Shown piece after piece: positions 55,158-63,914 of a stretch of 64,000 nucleotides of DNA (position 1 is its first letter; every line of letters begins with the position of its first letter). Made by a program: the position numbers and the translations under genes. Origin of the DNA: Sutcliffiella tianshenii (GTDB taxonomy: Bacteria > Bacillota > Bacilli > Bacillales > Bacillaceae_I); NCBI RefSeq assembly GCF_016908565.1, contig NZ_JAFBED010000014.1:1-64000 (forward strand), written 5' to 3'. The notes beneath the pieces were generated by a model, which was not told where the DNA came from, did not search any database, and saw nothing but the letters and a program-made list of their open reading frames with translations.

Positions 55158-56447
55158 ATGAAGAAGGTCATTTTGACACTTATGGTTTTAATTACATTTT
55201 TATACAGCGATAGACCTTTAGATGTATTTGCTGCAGAACTATCTGCCAACATTCAAATACAACCCCATAGCAGCTCTCCCGTTTATACGACTACATACCC
55301 TCAAAAATCGATTGCAACCGACAAGACGCTACCTGCATTGAAGGTGCACTATATTGATATCGGACAGGGTGATGCCATACTCCTTCAGACGCCCAATGGC
55401 ACCCAGGTAATGATAGATACCGGCCCTAGGGAGTCGGCTCCAAAATTGATCAGTTACCTGAAGGAGCTTTCCGTAGACGCCATCGACCTGCTTGTCATCA
55501 CACATCCGGATTATGACCATATAGGCGGGATTCCGGCATTACTTGAAGAAATACCTGTGAAAAAAATCCTTGATAGCGGAAAAGCGCATTCCACCCTGTC
55601 CTTTATCCAATACAAGCAGTATGTTTGGAACAATATTGTCCCTGTCCAATATGCAAAGGAAAAAATGAAGCTAGAATTTGACCCGGATTTAAAAGTGAAA
55701 GTGCTGAACAGCGGTGCCGGTAAAAAGGAAACAAATGACGCCTCCATCGTCCTCCAGGTGGCCTACGGGGATATCAAATTCCTCTTTATGGGGGACACAG
55801 AGGAGATGGAAGAAAAAAGGCTTAGCAGGAAATATAATCTTGAATCAACCATTCTTAAAGTGGCTCACCATGGTTCCAACAGTTCCTCTACAGCTGCATT
55901 CCTGAAGGATGTAAAACCGAAAATAGCAGTTATTTCCGCAGGAAGAAATAATGATTTTGGACATCCACACCAGCCGGTCCTGAATCGGCTGATTGAAAGT
56001 GGCGCAGATATCTATAATACGGCAGAAGCAGGGGATATTGTGTTCTCAACGGATGGAACATTGTTGTTTGTCAATGATCGACCATGGCTGTATGCAAACA
56101 GCAACGAAAGAACCAAGACAAATACCATAACCATTACAGATCTCGATGTAAGAGAGGAAACAGTAACCTTGCAGAACCAAGGGACAGAAACAATCGACCT
56201 GACAGATTGGAAGCTCATCAGCCAGAAGGGATATCAAACATTTGATTTTCCTAAGAATTACAAGCTTGCCCCAGGTGAAATGATGTATATTACTTCTGGA
56301 GCCCAAAAGAAGCACTTAAAAAAATATATCCATTGGTTGAGCGATCATCTATGGAACAACAAAGGGGACAAAGCACAACTTTTTAATGAAAAAGGAGAGC
56401 TTGTCGATGAGATGGAAAATTTCGAAGAAGCTGAAAATGAAGAATGA
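55158..56447 (+). CDS. Secreted ComEC-like metallo-beta-lactamase-fold hydrolase with C-terminal LTD domain
   Basis: A 429-residue exported protein. A signal peptide (about 1-25, VFA cleavage) is followed by a ComEC/Rec2-like MBL domain (about 55-300): VHYIDIGQGDAILLQTP (62-78), THPDYDHIGG (114-123, HxHxDH variant), FLFMGDTEEMEE and LKVAHHGSNSSST near 235. A C-terminal lamin-tail-like beta domain (about 320-429: VTLQNQGTETIDLTDWKL) is typical of secreted nucleases of this type. A role in degrading extracellular DNA is inferred. ATG 55158 follows AGGGGGGAGAAG; an in-frame upstream ATG (55134) precedes that sequence and is rejected. Confidence 0.85.
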   Translation: MKKVILTLMVLITFLYSDRPLDVFAAELSANIQIQPHSSSPVYTTTYPQKSIATDKTLPALKVHYIDIGQGDAILLQTPNGTQVMIDTGPRESAPKLISYLKELSVDAIDLLVITHPDYDHIGGIPALLEEIPVKKILDSGKAHSTLSFIQYKQYVWNNIVPVQYAKEKMKLEFDPDLKVKVLNSGAGKKETNDASIVLQVAYGDIKFLFMGDTEEMEEKRLSRKYNLESTILKVAHHGSNSSSTAAFLKDVKPKIAVISAGRNNDFGHPHQPVLNRLIESGADIYNTAEAGDIVFSTDGTLLFVNDRPWLYANSNERTKTNTITITDLDVREETVTLQNQGTETIDLTDWKLISQKGYQTFDFPKNYKLAPGEMMYITSGAQKKHLKKYIHWLSDHLWNNKGDKAQLFNEKGELVDEMENFEEAENEE

Positions 56448-56525
56448 TGTTTAAATTGATGTGTATAGTGATATGTAAAAGGGAGGTTATAGTGAATAAG
56501 CCATAGAGTTGGGAGCGATACCTTA

Positions 56526-57005
56526 ATGAAACTGCGTAAGCCATTTCGAATTTTACTTACTCTTATTATTTTTTCCCTTTTGTTTATTGCGTACATTCAT
56601 TTTACAAAAGATAAAATCGTTACCGCAGCTGTACTCGATAAAACAAATGATGCAGTTTCAGTAAACATCCAGAACCCGTTTGTTGTTCCCATTACCATCT
56701 ACCATTCAAAAGTGGTCGATCAGGAAGATAGGGAAATGCCTGCAACCTCTTATAATATCGTGATGAATGGTTCCTTTGGCAGTCTGGGATCGACTGTCGA
56801 TCAAGCAATGATTTCCCGGAAAACGGATGTGTTCGAGGAATTGAAGGAGGTTGTCATCCCGGGCTCAAGCAGCAAGAAGGAGAAAAACTACACGTTGTAT
56901 ATGAGAGAAGAAGAGAGAAAGTCGGATATGGATACTGCCAAGGAAGTATCGATTTCATTTAAGGTATTTTCCTTCCTTCCTTTCCATACTAAAGTAAAAC
57001 TGTGA
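56526..57005 (+). CDS. Membrane-anchored protein, unknown
   Basis: A 159-residue protein with an N-terminal signal anchor (about 7-26) and a predicted beta-rich extracytoplasmic domain (about 30-159; VSVNIQNPFVVPITIYHSKV looks like a late-embryogenesis/immunoglobulin-type strand pair). I recognise no family. GGGAGCG upstream of the ATG is weak. It follows the metallohydrolase by 78 bases and may share its transcript. Confidence 0.7.
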   Translation: MKLRKPFRILLTLIIFSLLFIAYIHFTKDKIVTAAVLDKTNDAVSVNIQNPFVVPITIYHSKVVDQEDREMPATSYNIVMNGSFGSLGSTVDQAMISRKTDVFEELKEVVIPGSSSKKEKNYTLYMREEERKSDMDTAKEVSISFKVFSFLPFHTKVKL

Positions 57006-57006
57006 A

Positions 57007-57037
57007 CGGACGCTGACTGAAAAGCGTCTTTTTTTGT
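57007..57037 (+). terminator. Terminator before the hairpin array
   Basis: ggacgct/agcgtct stem with an 8-base loop followed by ttttttt. Confidence 0.88.
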
Positions 57038-57079
57038 GTGGATTTGTTAAAGAATGTTGTTGATAAATCACGTTGAAAA

Positions 57080-57519
57080 GGTCTTCATCTGGGTTATGAA
57101 GACCTCTTCTCTACATAATGGCCGGAGTCTTGGTCTTCATCTGGGTTATGAAGACCTTATTTCTCCGCAATGACAAGCGTCTTGGTCTTCATTTGGGTTA
57201 TGAAGACCTTTTATCTATACAAAGGCCGTCATTTTAGTCTTCATTTGGGTTATGAAGACCTTTTATCTATACAAAGGCCGTCATTTTAGTCTTCATCTGG
57301 GTTATGAAGACCTCTTCTCTACATAATGGCCGTCATTTTAGTCTTCATCTGGGTTATGAAGACCTCTTCTCTACATAATGGCCGGCGTTTTGGTCTTCAT
57401 CTGGGTTATGAAGACCTTATCTCTCCACAATGACCGACGTTTTGGTCTTCATCCGGGTTATGAAGACCTTATCTCTCCTCAATGACCAGCGTTTTAGTCT
57501 TCATTCTGTTTATTGAAAC
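57080..57519. repeat. Nine-unit hairpin repeat array, exact 52-bp period
   Basis: Units begin at 57080, 57132, 57184, 57236, 57288, 57340, 57392, 57444 and 57496. Each starts with a 25-bp inverted repeat (RGTCTTCAT-ytgggtt-ATGAAGACC) followed by a 27-base linker; the ninth is degenerate. Linkers fall into classes: units 3 and 4 have identical linkers, and units 1, 5 and 6 share tcttctctacataatggcc. That pattern points to duplication of blocks, not acquired spacers. The array fills most of the intergenic space between the unknown membrane protein and the CBO0543 gene. No coding frame runs through it. Confidence 0.92.
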
Positions 57520-57712
57520 ATTCTTTCCCCATCCATAGTGTCGATCCCCTTAATTCTGGAAGATGTAGTGGTTGGTGGAGAATTAGCGAGACAAAGTCCG
57601 ATCCAGAAATCAACAGGGGGATTTAACAGATCATTTTGTTTATATGAAAGTATAAACGTCTCTAAGAGTAAAAACCGCCATTAAAGGAAAAAATAACTTG
57701 AGTTGTGACAGG
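57520..57712. other. Intergenic stretch without recognised features
   Basis: About 190 bases between the repeat array and the Spo0A box. I see no gene, hairpin with T-run or clear promoter; an AAAGGAAAA resembling a sigma-H -35 (near 57683) lacks a matching -10. Confidence 0.4.
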
Positions 57713-57722
57713 TTTCGACAAA
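57713..57722 (-). promoter_or_regulatory. Perfect Spo0A box
   Basis: TTTCGACAAA is the exact complement of the 0A box TTTGTCGAAA and lies 41 bases upstream of the CBO0543-type gene, where Spo0A~P could activate or repress it. A single 10-base match can occur by chance. Confidence 0.45.
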
Positions 57723-57762
57723 AAACCGACACCTCAGGCGTTTAGGGCAGGAAAGAGAGGGA

Positions 57763-58296
57763 ATGTACATAGTGGAGCCACTTAGCTTAATGAACTTTTA
57801 TCATTGGATATTACTAAATAATATTGCTGACCCAAGATGGTGGTTGTTATTCATTTCCGTTTTTTGGCCTTGGATCGTTTGGTGGAAGCTTGTCATCAAA
57901 AAGCGCCTTTTTGAAATTCTCACATATGGGCTATTATGGGCAGCGATGGCTACCTGGCTGGACCTGCTTGGTACTTCAGAAGGAATGTGGGAGTATCCTT
58001 TCAAACTTTATGGCAAGGTATCCTGCCTGCTTCCTGCCGATGTTTCTGTCATTCCAGTATTGTATATGCTTCTTTATCAGTATGGAGAAAGATGGAAAAC
58101 CTTCTTATTAGGCAGCATGTTAGTATCTTCCTTGCTATCTTTTGTATTCGAGCCCCTTTTTCTTAAGTTGAATATGCTTAACCTTATTACATGGACGCAC
58201 ATTAAGTCATGGTTTGCTTTTATTTTTCTTGGCCTAGTAACAAGATTAATAATTATCATGTTGAAGAAAGCTCAGCAAAAGTTTTTGGTTGACTAA
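57763..58296 (+). CDS. CBO0543-family membrane protein
   Basis: A 177-residue protein with about five hydrophobic segments and the family pattern of an early W-rich helix, GMWEYPFKL mid-chain (near 84-92) and a late W-T-H motif (near 144-146) followed by a final helix. CBO0543-type proteins are common in spore-forming Firmicutes and have no known function. GAGAGG lies before the ATG. Its last codons contain the -35 hexamer of the trehalose promoter. Confidence 0.72.
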   Translation: MYIVEPLSLMNFYHWILLNNIADPRWWLLFISVFWPWIVWWKLVIKKRLFEILTYGLLWAAMATWLDLLGTSEGMWEYPFKLYGKVSCLLPADVSVIPVLYMLLYQYGERWKTFLLGSMLVSSLLSFVFEPLFLKLNMLNLITWTHIKSWFAFIFLGLVTRLIIIMLKKAQQKFLVD

Positions 58297-58317
58297 CATG
58301 TATATACAAGTTAGACT
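58289..58317 (+). promoter_or_regulatory. Trehalose operon promoter with TreR operator in the spacer
   Basis: TTGACT (58289-58294) and TAGACT (58312-58317) flank a 17-base spacer that is itself the operator AACATGTATATACAAGT, so bound TreR would occlude both hexamers. The -35 overlaps the stop codon of the CBO0543-type gene. Confidence 0.75.
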
Positions 58318-58326
58318 GTAATCAAA

Positions 58327-58342
58327 ACATGTATATACAAGT
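58327..58342. promoter_or_regulatory. Second TreR operator
   Basis: ACATGTATATACAAGT repeats the first operator (58296-58311) exactly, 31 bases (three helical turns) downstream and just past the predicted transcription start. Two in-phase operators suggest cooperative repression by TreR. Confidence 0.78.
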
Positions 58343-58355
58343 ATTTTCTATTAAA

Positions 58356-58369
58356 TGTAAGCGTTTTTG
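58356..58369. promoter_or_regulatory. Candidate CcpA cre site of the tre operon
   Basis: TGTAAGCGTTTTTG matches the cre consensus with two mismatches at the 3' end and lies about 30 bases inside the transcript, a typical place for catabolite-repression roadblocks. B. subtilis treP is also under CcpA. Confidence 0.55.
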
Positions 58370-58396
58370 TCAGACTATAAATTTGGAGGGATATAT

Positions 58397-58906
58397 ATGT
58401 TTAAGAAACTTTTCGGTATAAAGGATACAGAAACAAAACCGACGGAGGAAGTTGTGTTTGCGCCTTTAAGTGGCAAAGTGACGGAACTGACAGAAGTTCC
58501 GGATCCAACATTTTCACAAAAGATGATGGGGGACGGACTTGCAATCATTCCGACTGAAGGAGAAGTAGTCTCTCCAGTAGATGGGGAAATCATACAATTT
58601 TTCCACACTAAACATGCGATCGGAATCCGTTCTGCAACTGGAGCGGAAATACTTATACATGTAGGACTTGAGACTGTTTCCATGAATGGTGAGGGCTTTG
58701 AAGGCCATGTAAGTGAAGGCGATAAAGTAAAGGCCGGGGATAGGCTCATCAGCTTTGATCTGAATCTGATCAATGCAAAAGCGGCAAGTACCATCACCCC
58801 TATAGTAATCACCAACGGGGAAGTGGTGGAAAACCTTGATAAAAAGCTTACAGATAATGCTATTAAAGGACAAACAGAGCTATTTCATCTGAAAGTGAAA
58901 AGCTAG
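58397..58906 (+). CDS. PTS glucose-type EIIA protein
   Basis: A 169-residue EIIA of the glucose/sucrose superfamily. The phospho-accepting His is in ILIHVGLETV (His88), with a second conserved His at about 73 and an N-terminal GKVTELTEVPDPTFS segment. Since TreP has only B and C domains, this free-standing EIIA should pass phosphate from HPr to TreP. GGAGGG lies before the ATG at 58397. First gene of the operon. Confidence 0.92.
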   Translation: MFKKLFGIKDTETKPTEEVVFAPLSGKVTELTEVPDPTFSQKMMGDGLAIIPTEGEVVSPVDGEIIQFFHTKHAIGIRSATGAEILIHVGLETVSMNGEGFEGHVSEGDKVKAGDRLISFDLNLINAKAASTITPIVITNGEVVENLDKKLTDNAIKGQTELFHLKVKS

Positions 58907-58932
58907 CATAGAGATAACGGGAGGATACAAAA

Positions 58933-60351
58933 ATGGACATTAGAAAGCAGGCAGAAGAGATTGTCCATGCCATCGGGGGAAAAGAGAACATCAGTGCAGC
59001 AACTCATTGTGTGACACGCCTCCGTCTGGCATTGAATGATGAAAGCAAGGTAGACCAAGAAGCATTGGAAAGTATCGAGAGTGTAAAAGGTTCCTTTTCC
59101 ACAAATGGACAATTCCAGATTGTCATTGGACAAGGCACCGTCAATAAAGTGTATAAAGAGTTTGTTGATATTACAGGTGTTGGGGAATCCTCCAAGGATG
59201 AGGTGAAAAAGGCTGCTGAGCAGAATTTGAACCCGATCCAGCGTGCAGTAAAAACATTGGCGGATATTTTCATTCCAATATTACCTGCAATCGTGACAGC
59301 CGGTCTCTTAATGGGGATCAACAATTTGCTGACGGGAGCGGGGATATTTTACAATGATGCTTCCATCATTGATAAACACCCGCAATGGGCCGATATTGCA
59401 GGGATCATCAACCTGATTGCAAATACGGCATTTGTTTTCCTGCCCGGTCTTATTGGGTGGTCTGCAGCCAAAAGGTTTGGCGGCAGTGAGCTCCTAGGTA
59501 TCGTACTTGGTTTAATGCTGGTGCATCCAGATCTGTTGAACGCATGGGGTTATGCAGAAGCACAGAAAGAGGGAGACGTGGATACCTGGAACTTCCTTGG
59601 TCTTGAAATCGAAAAGGTGGGTTATCAGGGACAAGTATTGCCAGTCCTCGTAGCAGCTTTTGTATTGGCCAAAGTGGAACGATTCCTGACAAAACGTGTC
59701 AGTGACGGTTTTCATCTATTAGTGGTTCCACCGATTACATTATTGCTTACCGGATTCATTACATTCGTAGCAATCGGTCCAATCACATTTGCAATCGGTA
59801 ACTTCCTGACAGATGGATTTGTATCCATATTTGATGCGGTCCCTGCCATCGGTGGGTTGATCTATGGCGGATTGTACGCTCCCCTTGTCATCACAGGGAT
59901 GCATCATACGTTCCTTGCCGTCGATCTGCAACTGATATCTGCAATAGGAGGGACTTTCCTTTGGCCGATGGTTGCGCTTTCCAATATCGCACAAGGATCT
60001 GCGGCATTCGCCATGATGCTTGCTACAAAAGATGAAAAGCTGAAAGGATTGGCTCTGACTTCCTCCATATCCGCATGGCTAGGAATTACTGAACCTGCGA
60101 TGTTCGGTGTAAACCTTCGCTACCGTTATCCCTTCTTCGCAGCAATGATCGGTTCTGCTATTGCAGGTGTGATCATTACGATTGCTGGTGTAATGGCACC
60201 ATCTATCGGGGTTGGCGGGATTCCGGCATTCTTCTCGATCCTAAATGAATTCTGGCCTATATTCTTTGTAGGTATGGCAATCGTACTAATCGTACCATTT
60301 GGACTTACATTCTTGATTGCCAAATTCAAAATGAGAAAAGAAGCACAATAA
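58933..60351 (+). CDS. treP: PTS trehalose-specific EIIBC
   Basis: A 472-residue transporter that imports trehalose as trehalose-6-phosphate. The EIIB domain (about 1-80) has the phosphorylated Cys in SAATHCVTRLRLAL (Cys26). The EIIC domain (about 105-465) has ten or so helices with IPILPAIVTAGLLMG (near 114-128) and the GITEPAMFGVNLRYRYPF motif (near 383-400). Operon context with treA and treR supports trehalose specificity. Confidence 0.93.
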   Translation: MDIRKQAEEIVHAIGGKENISAATHCVTRLRLALNDESKVDQEALESIESVKGSFSTNGQFQIVIGQGTVNKVYKEFVDITGVGESSKDEVKKAAEQNLNPIQRAVKTLADIFIPILPAIVTAGLLMGINNLLTGAGIFYNDASIIDKHPQWADIAGIINLIANTAFVFLPGLIGWSAAKRFGGSELLGIVLGLMLVHPDLLNAWGYAEAQKEGDVDTWNFLGLEIEKVGYQGQVLPVLVAAFVLAKVERFLTKRVSDGFHLLVVPPITLLLTGFITFVAIGPITFAIGNFLTDGFVSIFDAVPAIGGLIYGGLYAPLVITGMHHTFLAVDLQLISAIGGTFLWPMVALSNIAQGSAAFAMMLATKDEKLKGLALTSSISAWLGITEPAMFGVNLRYRYPFFAAMIGSAIAGVIITIAGVMAPSIGVGGIPAFFSILNEFWPIFFVGMAIVLIVPFGLTFLIAKFKMRKEAQ

Positions 60352-60367
60352 ATTAGAATGTAACACT

Positions 60368-60414
60368 GTAAAGGATTGTAAAAAGGGGTCAGGCCCCGAC
60401 TTACAATCCTTTAC
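60368..60414. repeat. Large inverted repeat carrying the GGGG-N5-CCCC element, copy 2
   Basis: GTAAAGGATTGTAA (60368-60381) and TTACAATCCTTTAC (60401-60414) are perfect 14-base complements. Between them lies GGGGTCAGGCCCC (60385-60397). It sits between treP and the next gene in the operon, has no T-run, and could be an RNA stem that stabilises or processes the message. Confidence 0.85.
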
Positions 60415-60453
60415 AAGTTTGAACCTGAACAATATGAAAAGGAGAGATGAGAG

Positions 60454-62136
60454 ATGCAAAAGGCTTGGTGGAAAGAAAGCGTTGTTTATCAAATCTACCC
60501 TAGAAGCTTTATGGATTCCAATGCAGATGGAATAGGCGATATTCAAGGGATCATTTCCAAACTTGATTACTTAAAGGAACTTGGAATCGATACCATATGG
60601 CTTTCTCCTGTATATGAATCCCCAAATGATGACAATGGCTATGATATAAGCAACTATTTATCCATCATGAAAGAGTTCGGTTCCATGAAGGATTGGGAAG
60701 AGCTCTTGATGGAGATACATAGGCGTGATATGAGGCTGATCATGGATCTTGTGGTCAACCATACTTCAGACGAACATGAATGGTTCATACAGGCAAAGAC
60801 TTCAAAAGAAAACCCATACCGGGACTATTATATTTGGCGGGATCCAAAAGAGGATGGCTCCGAGCCGAATAACTGGGCGTCCAACTTCGGCGGATCCGCC
60901 TGGGAGTTCAATGAAGAGACGGGTGACTATTATCTTCATCTTTTCTCAAAAAAACAACCCGACCTCAATTGGGAAAACAAAAAGCTGCGTGAGGAAATCT
61001 ACACAATGATGAAATGGTGGCTTGATAAGGGGATTGATGGATTCCGTATGGATGTCATCAATTTCATTTCCAAAGTGGAAGGGCTGCCGGATGGCGAACT
61101 GAAACCAGGTAAGCAGTATGCATCAGGTAGCAAGTATTATCGAACAGGGCCATTTATCCATGATTACTTGCAGGAAATGCACAGAAATGTACTCTCTCAC
61201 TATGATGTCATGACAGTCGGGGAAATGCCTGGTGTTACTCCTGAACAGGCCATTGATTACACAGCTGAGGAACGAAATGAACTGAATATGGTGTTTCAAT
61301 TTGAACATGTAGGCCTCGATAATGGTCCGAACGGCAAATGGGATTTAAAACCCCTAAATCTACATGACCTAAAAAAAAGCTTATCCCGTTGGCAGGAAGC
61401 ATTAGGTGATAAGGGATGGAACAGTCTTTATTTTAATAATCATGACCAGCCACGTGCCCTTTCCCGCTATGCAGATGATGGGAGGTACCGGATTCAATCA
61501 GCTAAAATGCTTGCAACTCTGCTGCACATGATGAAAGGGACACCTTATGTGTACCAGGGGGAAGAGCTTGGGATGACCAATGTCGCTTTTGAAACGATAA
61601 CGGATTATCGGGACATTGAGACATTGCGGGTATATGAAGAGTTAAGAAACCTAGGCTGGACAGAAGAGATGATCATGATGAGCATCCACGCCAAAAGCAG
61701 GGATAATGCAAGGACACCGATGCAATGGAGTGCTGATGAAAATGCAGGGTTCACTACAGGTACGCCTTGGATAAATGTGAATCCGAATTATCAAAAGATT
61801 AACGCTGAAAATGAGCTGAATAATCCGGAATCGGTTTTCTATTACTACCAAAAGCTCATCAGGTTAAGAAAACAAAATGAAATAATAGTCTACGGGGATT
61901 ATAAATTGATATTAGAGTATCACCCGGAAATCTATGCCTATATCAGAACATATCAGGATAAAAGGCTTTTGGTTATCTGTAATTTCTATGAGAACAATCC
62001 TGCATTCGAGTTGCCAAGGGATATCCATTTCATGACAAAACAGCTTCTGGCTAGCAATTATGAAACGGAAGAACAGAGCGATATTTCAAGATTCACTTTG
62101 CAGCCATATGAGGCGAGGGTATATCTATTGAATTGA
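60454..62136 (+). CDS. GH13 alpha-glucosidase, oligo-1,6-glucosidase-like
   Basis: A 560-residue (beta/alpha)8 glycosidase of GH13. The conserved regions are present: DLVVNHTS (near 98-105), GFRMDVINF (nucleophile Asp near 199), VGEMPGV (acid Glu near 255) and NNHDQPRALS (near 328-337). Its overall character is closer to oligo-1,6-glucosidase/isomaltase than to phosphotrehalase, since it lacks the phosphotrehalase-like DGRKFYTDGPRVHEY segment found in the next gene. An AAGGAGAG ribosome-binding site precedes the ATG. A role in cleaving alpha-1,6 or other disaccharide phosphates alongside TreA is inference. Confidence 0.85.
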   Translation: MQKAWWKESVVYQIYPRSFMDSNADGIGDIQGIISKLDYLKELGIDTIWLSPVYESPNDDNGYDISNYLSIMKEFGSMKDWEELLMEIHRRDMRLIMDLVVNHTSDEHEWFIQAKTSKENPYRDYYIWRDPKEDGSEPNNWASNFGGSAWEFNEETGDYYLHLFSKKQPDLNWENKKLREEIYTMMKWWLDKGIDGFRMDVINFISKVEGLPDGELKPGKQYASGSKYYRTGPFIHDYLQEMHRNVLSHYDVMTVGEMPGVTPEQAIDYTAEERNELNMVFQFEHVGLDNGPNGKWDLKPLNLHDLKKSLSRWQEALGDKGWNSLYFNNHDQPRALSRYADDGRYRIQSAKMLATLLHMMKGTPYVYQGEELGMTNVAFETITDYRDIETLRVYEELRNLGWTEEMIMMSIHAKSRDNARTPMQWSADENAGFTTGTPWINVNPNYQKINAENELNNPESVFYYYQKLIRLRKQNEIIVYGDYKLILEYHPEIYAYIRTYQDKRLLVICNFYENNPAFELPRDIHFMTKQLLASNYETEEQSDISRFTLQPYEARVYLLN

Positions 62137-62181
62137 AAAAATGATTTTTTGAAAATAGTACAATTTAAATGAGGTGTTTTG

Positions 62182-63882
62182 ATGAGCAAGATTGAAAAGG
62201 AACCATGGTGGAAACGTTCGGTTGTATATCAAATCTATCCGAAAAGCTTCAATGATACTACAGGAAACGGTGTAGGTGATATCCAGGGGATCATACAAAA
62301 ACTTGACTACTTGAAGGAGCTGGGAGTGGACGTAATCTGGCTGACTCCGATCTATGCGTCTCCGCAAAAGGATAACGGCTATGACATCAGTGACTATTTT
62401 GCCATCCATGAAGAGTATGGAACGATGGAAGACTTTGACCAGCTCCTTAAGGAAGCCCATGACAGAGGGATAAAATTAATCATGGATATTGTAGTCAACC
62501 ACACTTCAACAGAGCATGAATGGTTTAATAAATCCCGGGAAGCAAAAGAAGACAATCCTTATAGGGACTTCTATATTTGGAAGGACAGCAAGGGGGATGG
62601 AAGCGAACCGACAAACTGGGAGTCCAAATTCGGCGGCAATGCATGGGCATTCGATGAAAAGACTGGACAATGGTATTTGCATCTTTTCGATATAACGCAA
62701 GCCGATTTGAATTGGGAGAACGAAGAAGTGCGAAAACAGGTATATGACATGATGACTTTCTGGTTTGAAAAGGGAGTGGACGGCTTCCGGCTTGATGTGA
62801 TCAATCTTATATCAAAAGACCAACGCTTCCCAGATGATGATGGCTCCGTGCCCCCGGGAGATGGCCGTAAATTCTACACAGACGGTCCAAGGGTTCACGA
62901 ATATATGAATGAAATGTATGAAAAAGTCTTTTCCAAATACGATAGTATGACTGTAGGGGAAATGTCCTCTACCTCGATCGACCATTGCATCAAGTACACA
63001 CGTCCGGATCGCAACGAATTGAGCATGACCTTTAATTTCCATCACTTGAAAGTCGATTATCCTGGCGGTGAGAAATGGTCAGTCGCGGATTTTGATTTTC
63101 AACAGTTGAAAGATATTCTATCCACCTGGCAAATAGAAATGAACGCAGGGGGAGGCTGGAATGCCCTGTTCTGGTGCAATCATGATCAGCCACGTATTGT
63201 ATCGAGATATGGAAACGACAAGGAGTACCGAAGAGAATCGGCTAAAATGCTTGCAACCAGTGTGCATATGATGCAAGGAACCCCTTATATTTATCAAGGG
63301 GAAGAGTTTGGGATGACCAACCCCGGATTCGTGAAAATTTCCGATTACCGTGATGTGGAATCGTTGAATACGTTTCGTTTGAAAAAGGAGGCTGGGATGA
63401 CAGAGGAGGAGATCCTTGAAATCTTAAGGCATAAATCCCGTGATAATTCCCGCACCCCTGTTCAATGGAATGACGAGAAGCATGCAGGGTTCACCACAGG
63501 CACTCCCTGGATTGGCGTAGCGGGGAACTACCCGGATATCAATGCAGAAAAAGCTGTAAGTGACAAGGATTCGGTCTTTTATCACTATAAAAAACTGATT
63601 AGGCTTCGCAAGGAATACGACATTGTGACATATGGCGATTTTCAGCTGATATTGGAAAAGCATCCTGACATCTTCGCATACATCCGCAATGGAAAGGATG
63701 AAAAGCTTCTTGTTGTAAGCAACTATTATGCAAAAGAAACGGTCTTTACATTGCCGGAGGATGTGGACATCGATGAGTATAAAGGAGAAATCCTGCTGAG
63801 CAACTATGAGGATTCCAGTGAAGCGTTTAACCAAATTACCCTCCGTCCCTATGAATCCATTATTTATCACCTGAAAAAGTAG
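62182..63882 (+). CDS. treA: Trehalose-6-phosphate hydrolase
   Basis: Hydrolyses trehalose-6-P to glucose and glucose-6-P. A 566-residue GH13 enzyme very close to B. subtilis TreA: YQIYPKSFNDTTGNGVGDI near the start, DIVVNHTSTEHEWF (near 101-114), GFRLDVINLISKDQRFP (Asp nucleophile near 203), VGEMSSTSIDH (acid Glu near 258) and WCNHDQPRIVSRYG. ATG 62182 is chosen for GAGGTG upstream; a TTG precedes it by one codon. Followed by treR after 32 bases, with no terminator. Confidence 0.94.
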   Translation: MSKIEKEPWWKRSVVYQIYPKSFNDTTGNGVGDIQGIIQKLDYLKELGVDVIWLTPIYASPQKDNGYDISDYFAIHEEYGTMEDFDQLLKEAHDRGIKLIMDIVVNHTSTEHEWFNKSREAKEDNPYRDFYIWKDSKGDGSEPTNWESKFGGNAWAFDEKTGQWYLHLFDITQADLNWENEEVRKQVYDMMTFWFEKGVDGFRLDVINLISKDQRFPDDDGSVPPGDGRKFYTDGPRVHEYMNEMYEKVFSKYDSMTVGEMSSTSIDHCIKYTRPDRNELSMTFNFHHLKVDYPGGEKWSVADFDFQQLKDILSTWQIEMNAGGGWNALFWCNHDQPRIVSRYGNDKEYRRESAKMLATSVHMMQGTPYIYQGEEFGMTNPGFVKISDYRDVESLNTFRLKKEAGMTEEEILEILRHKSRDNSRTPVQWNDEKHAGFTTGTPWIGVAGNYPDINAEKAVSDKDSVFYHYKKLIRLRKEYDIVTYGDFQLILEKHPDIFAYIRNGKDEKLLVVSNYYAKETVFTLPEDVDIDEYKGEILLSNYEDSSEAFNQITLRPYESIIYHLKK

Positions 63883-63914
63883 TGATAAAATAAAATGGTG
63901 ATAGGTGGTTAAAT

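Noticed and set aside
57080-57519. CRISPR array
   Set aside because: The 25-bp palindromic repeats with 27-bp gaps look CRISPR-like, but the gaps are similar to each other (two are identical), and no cas genes are nearby.
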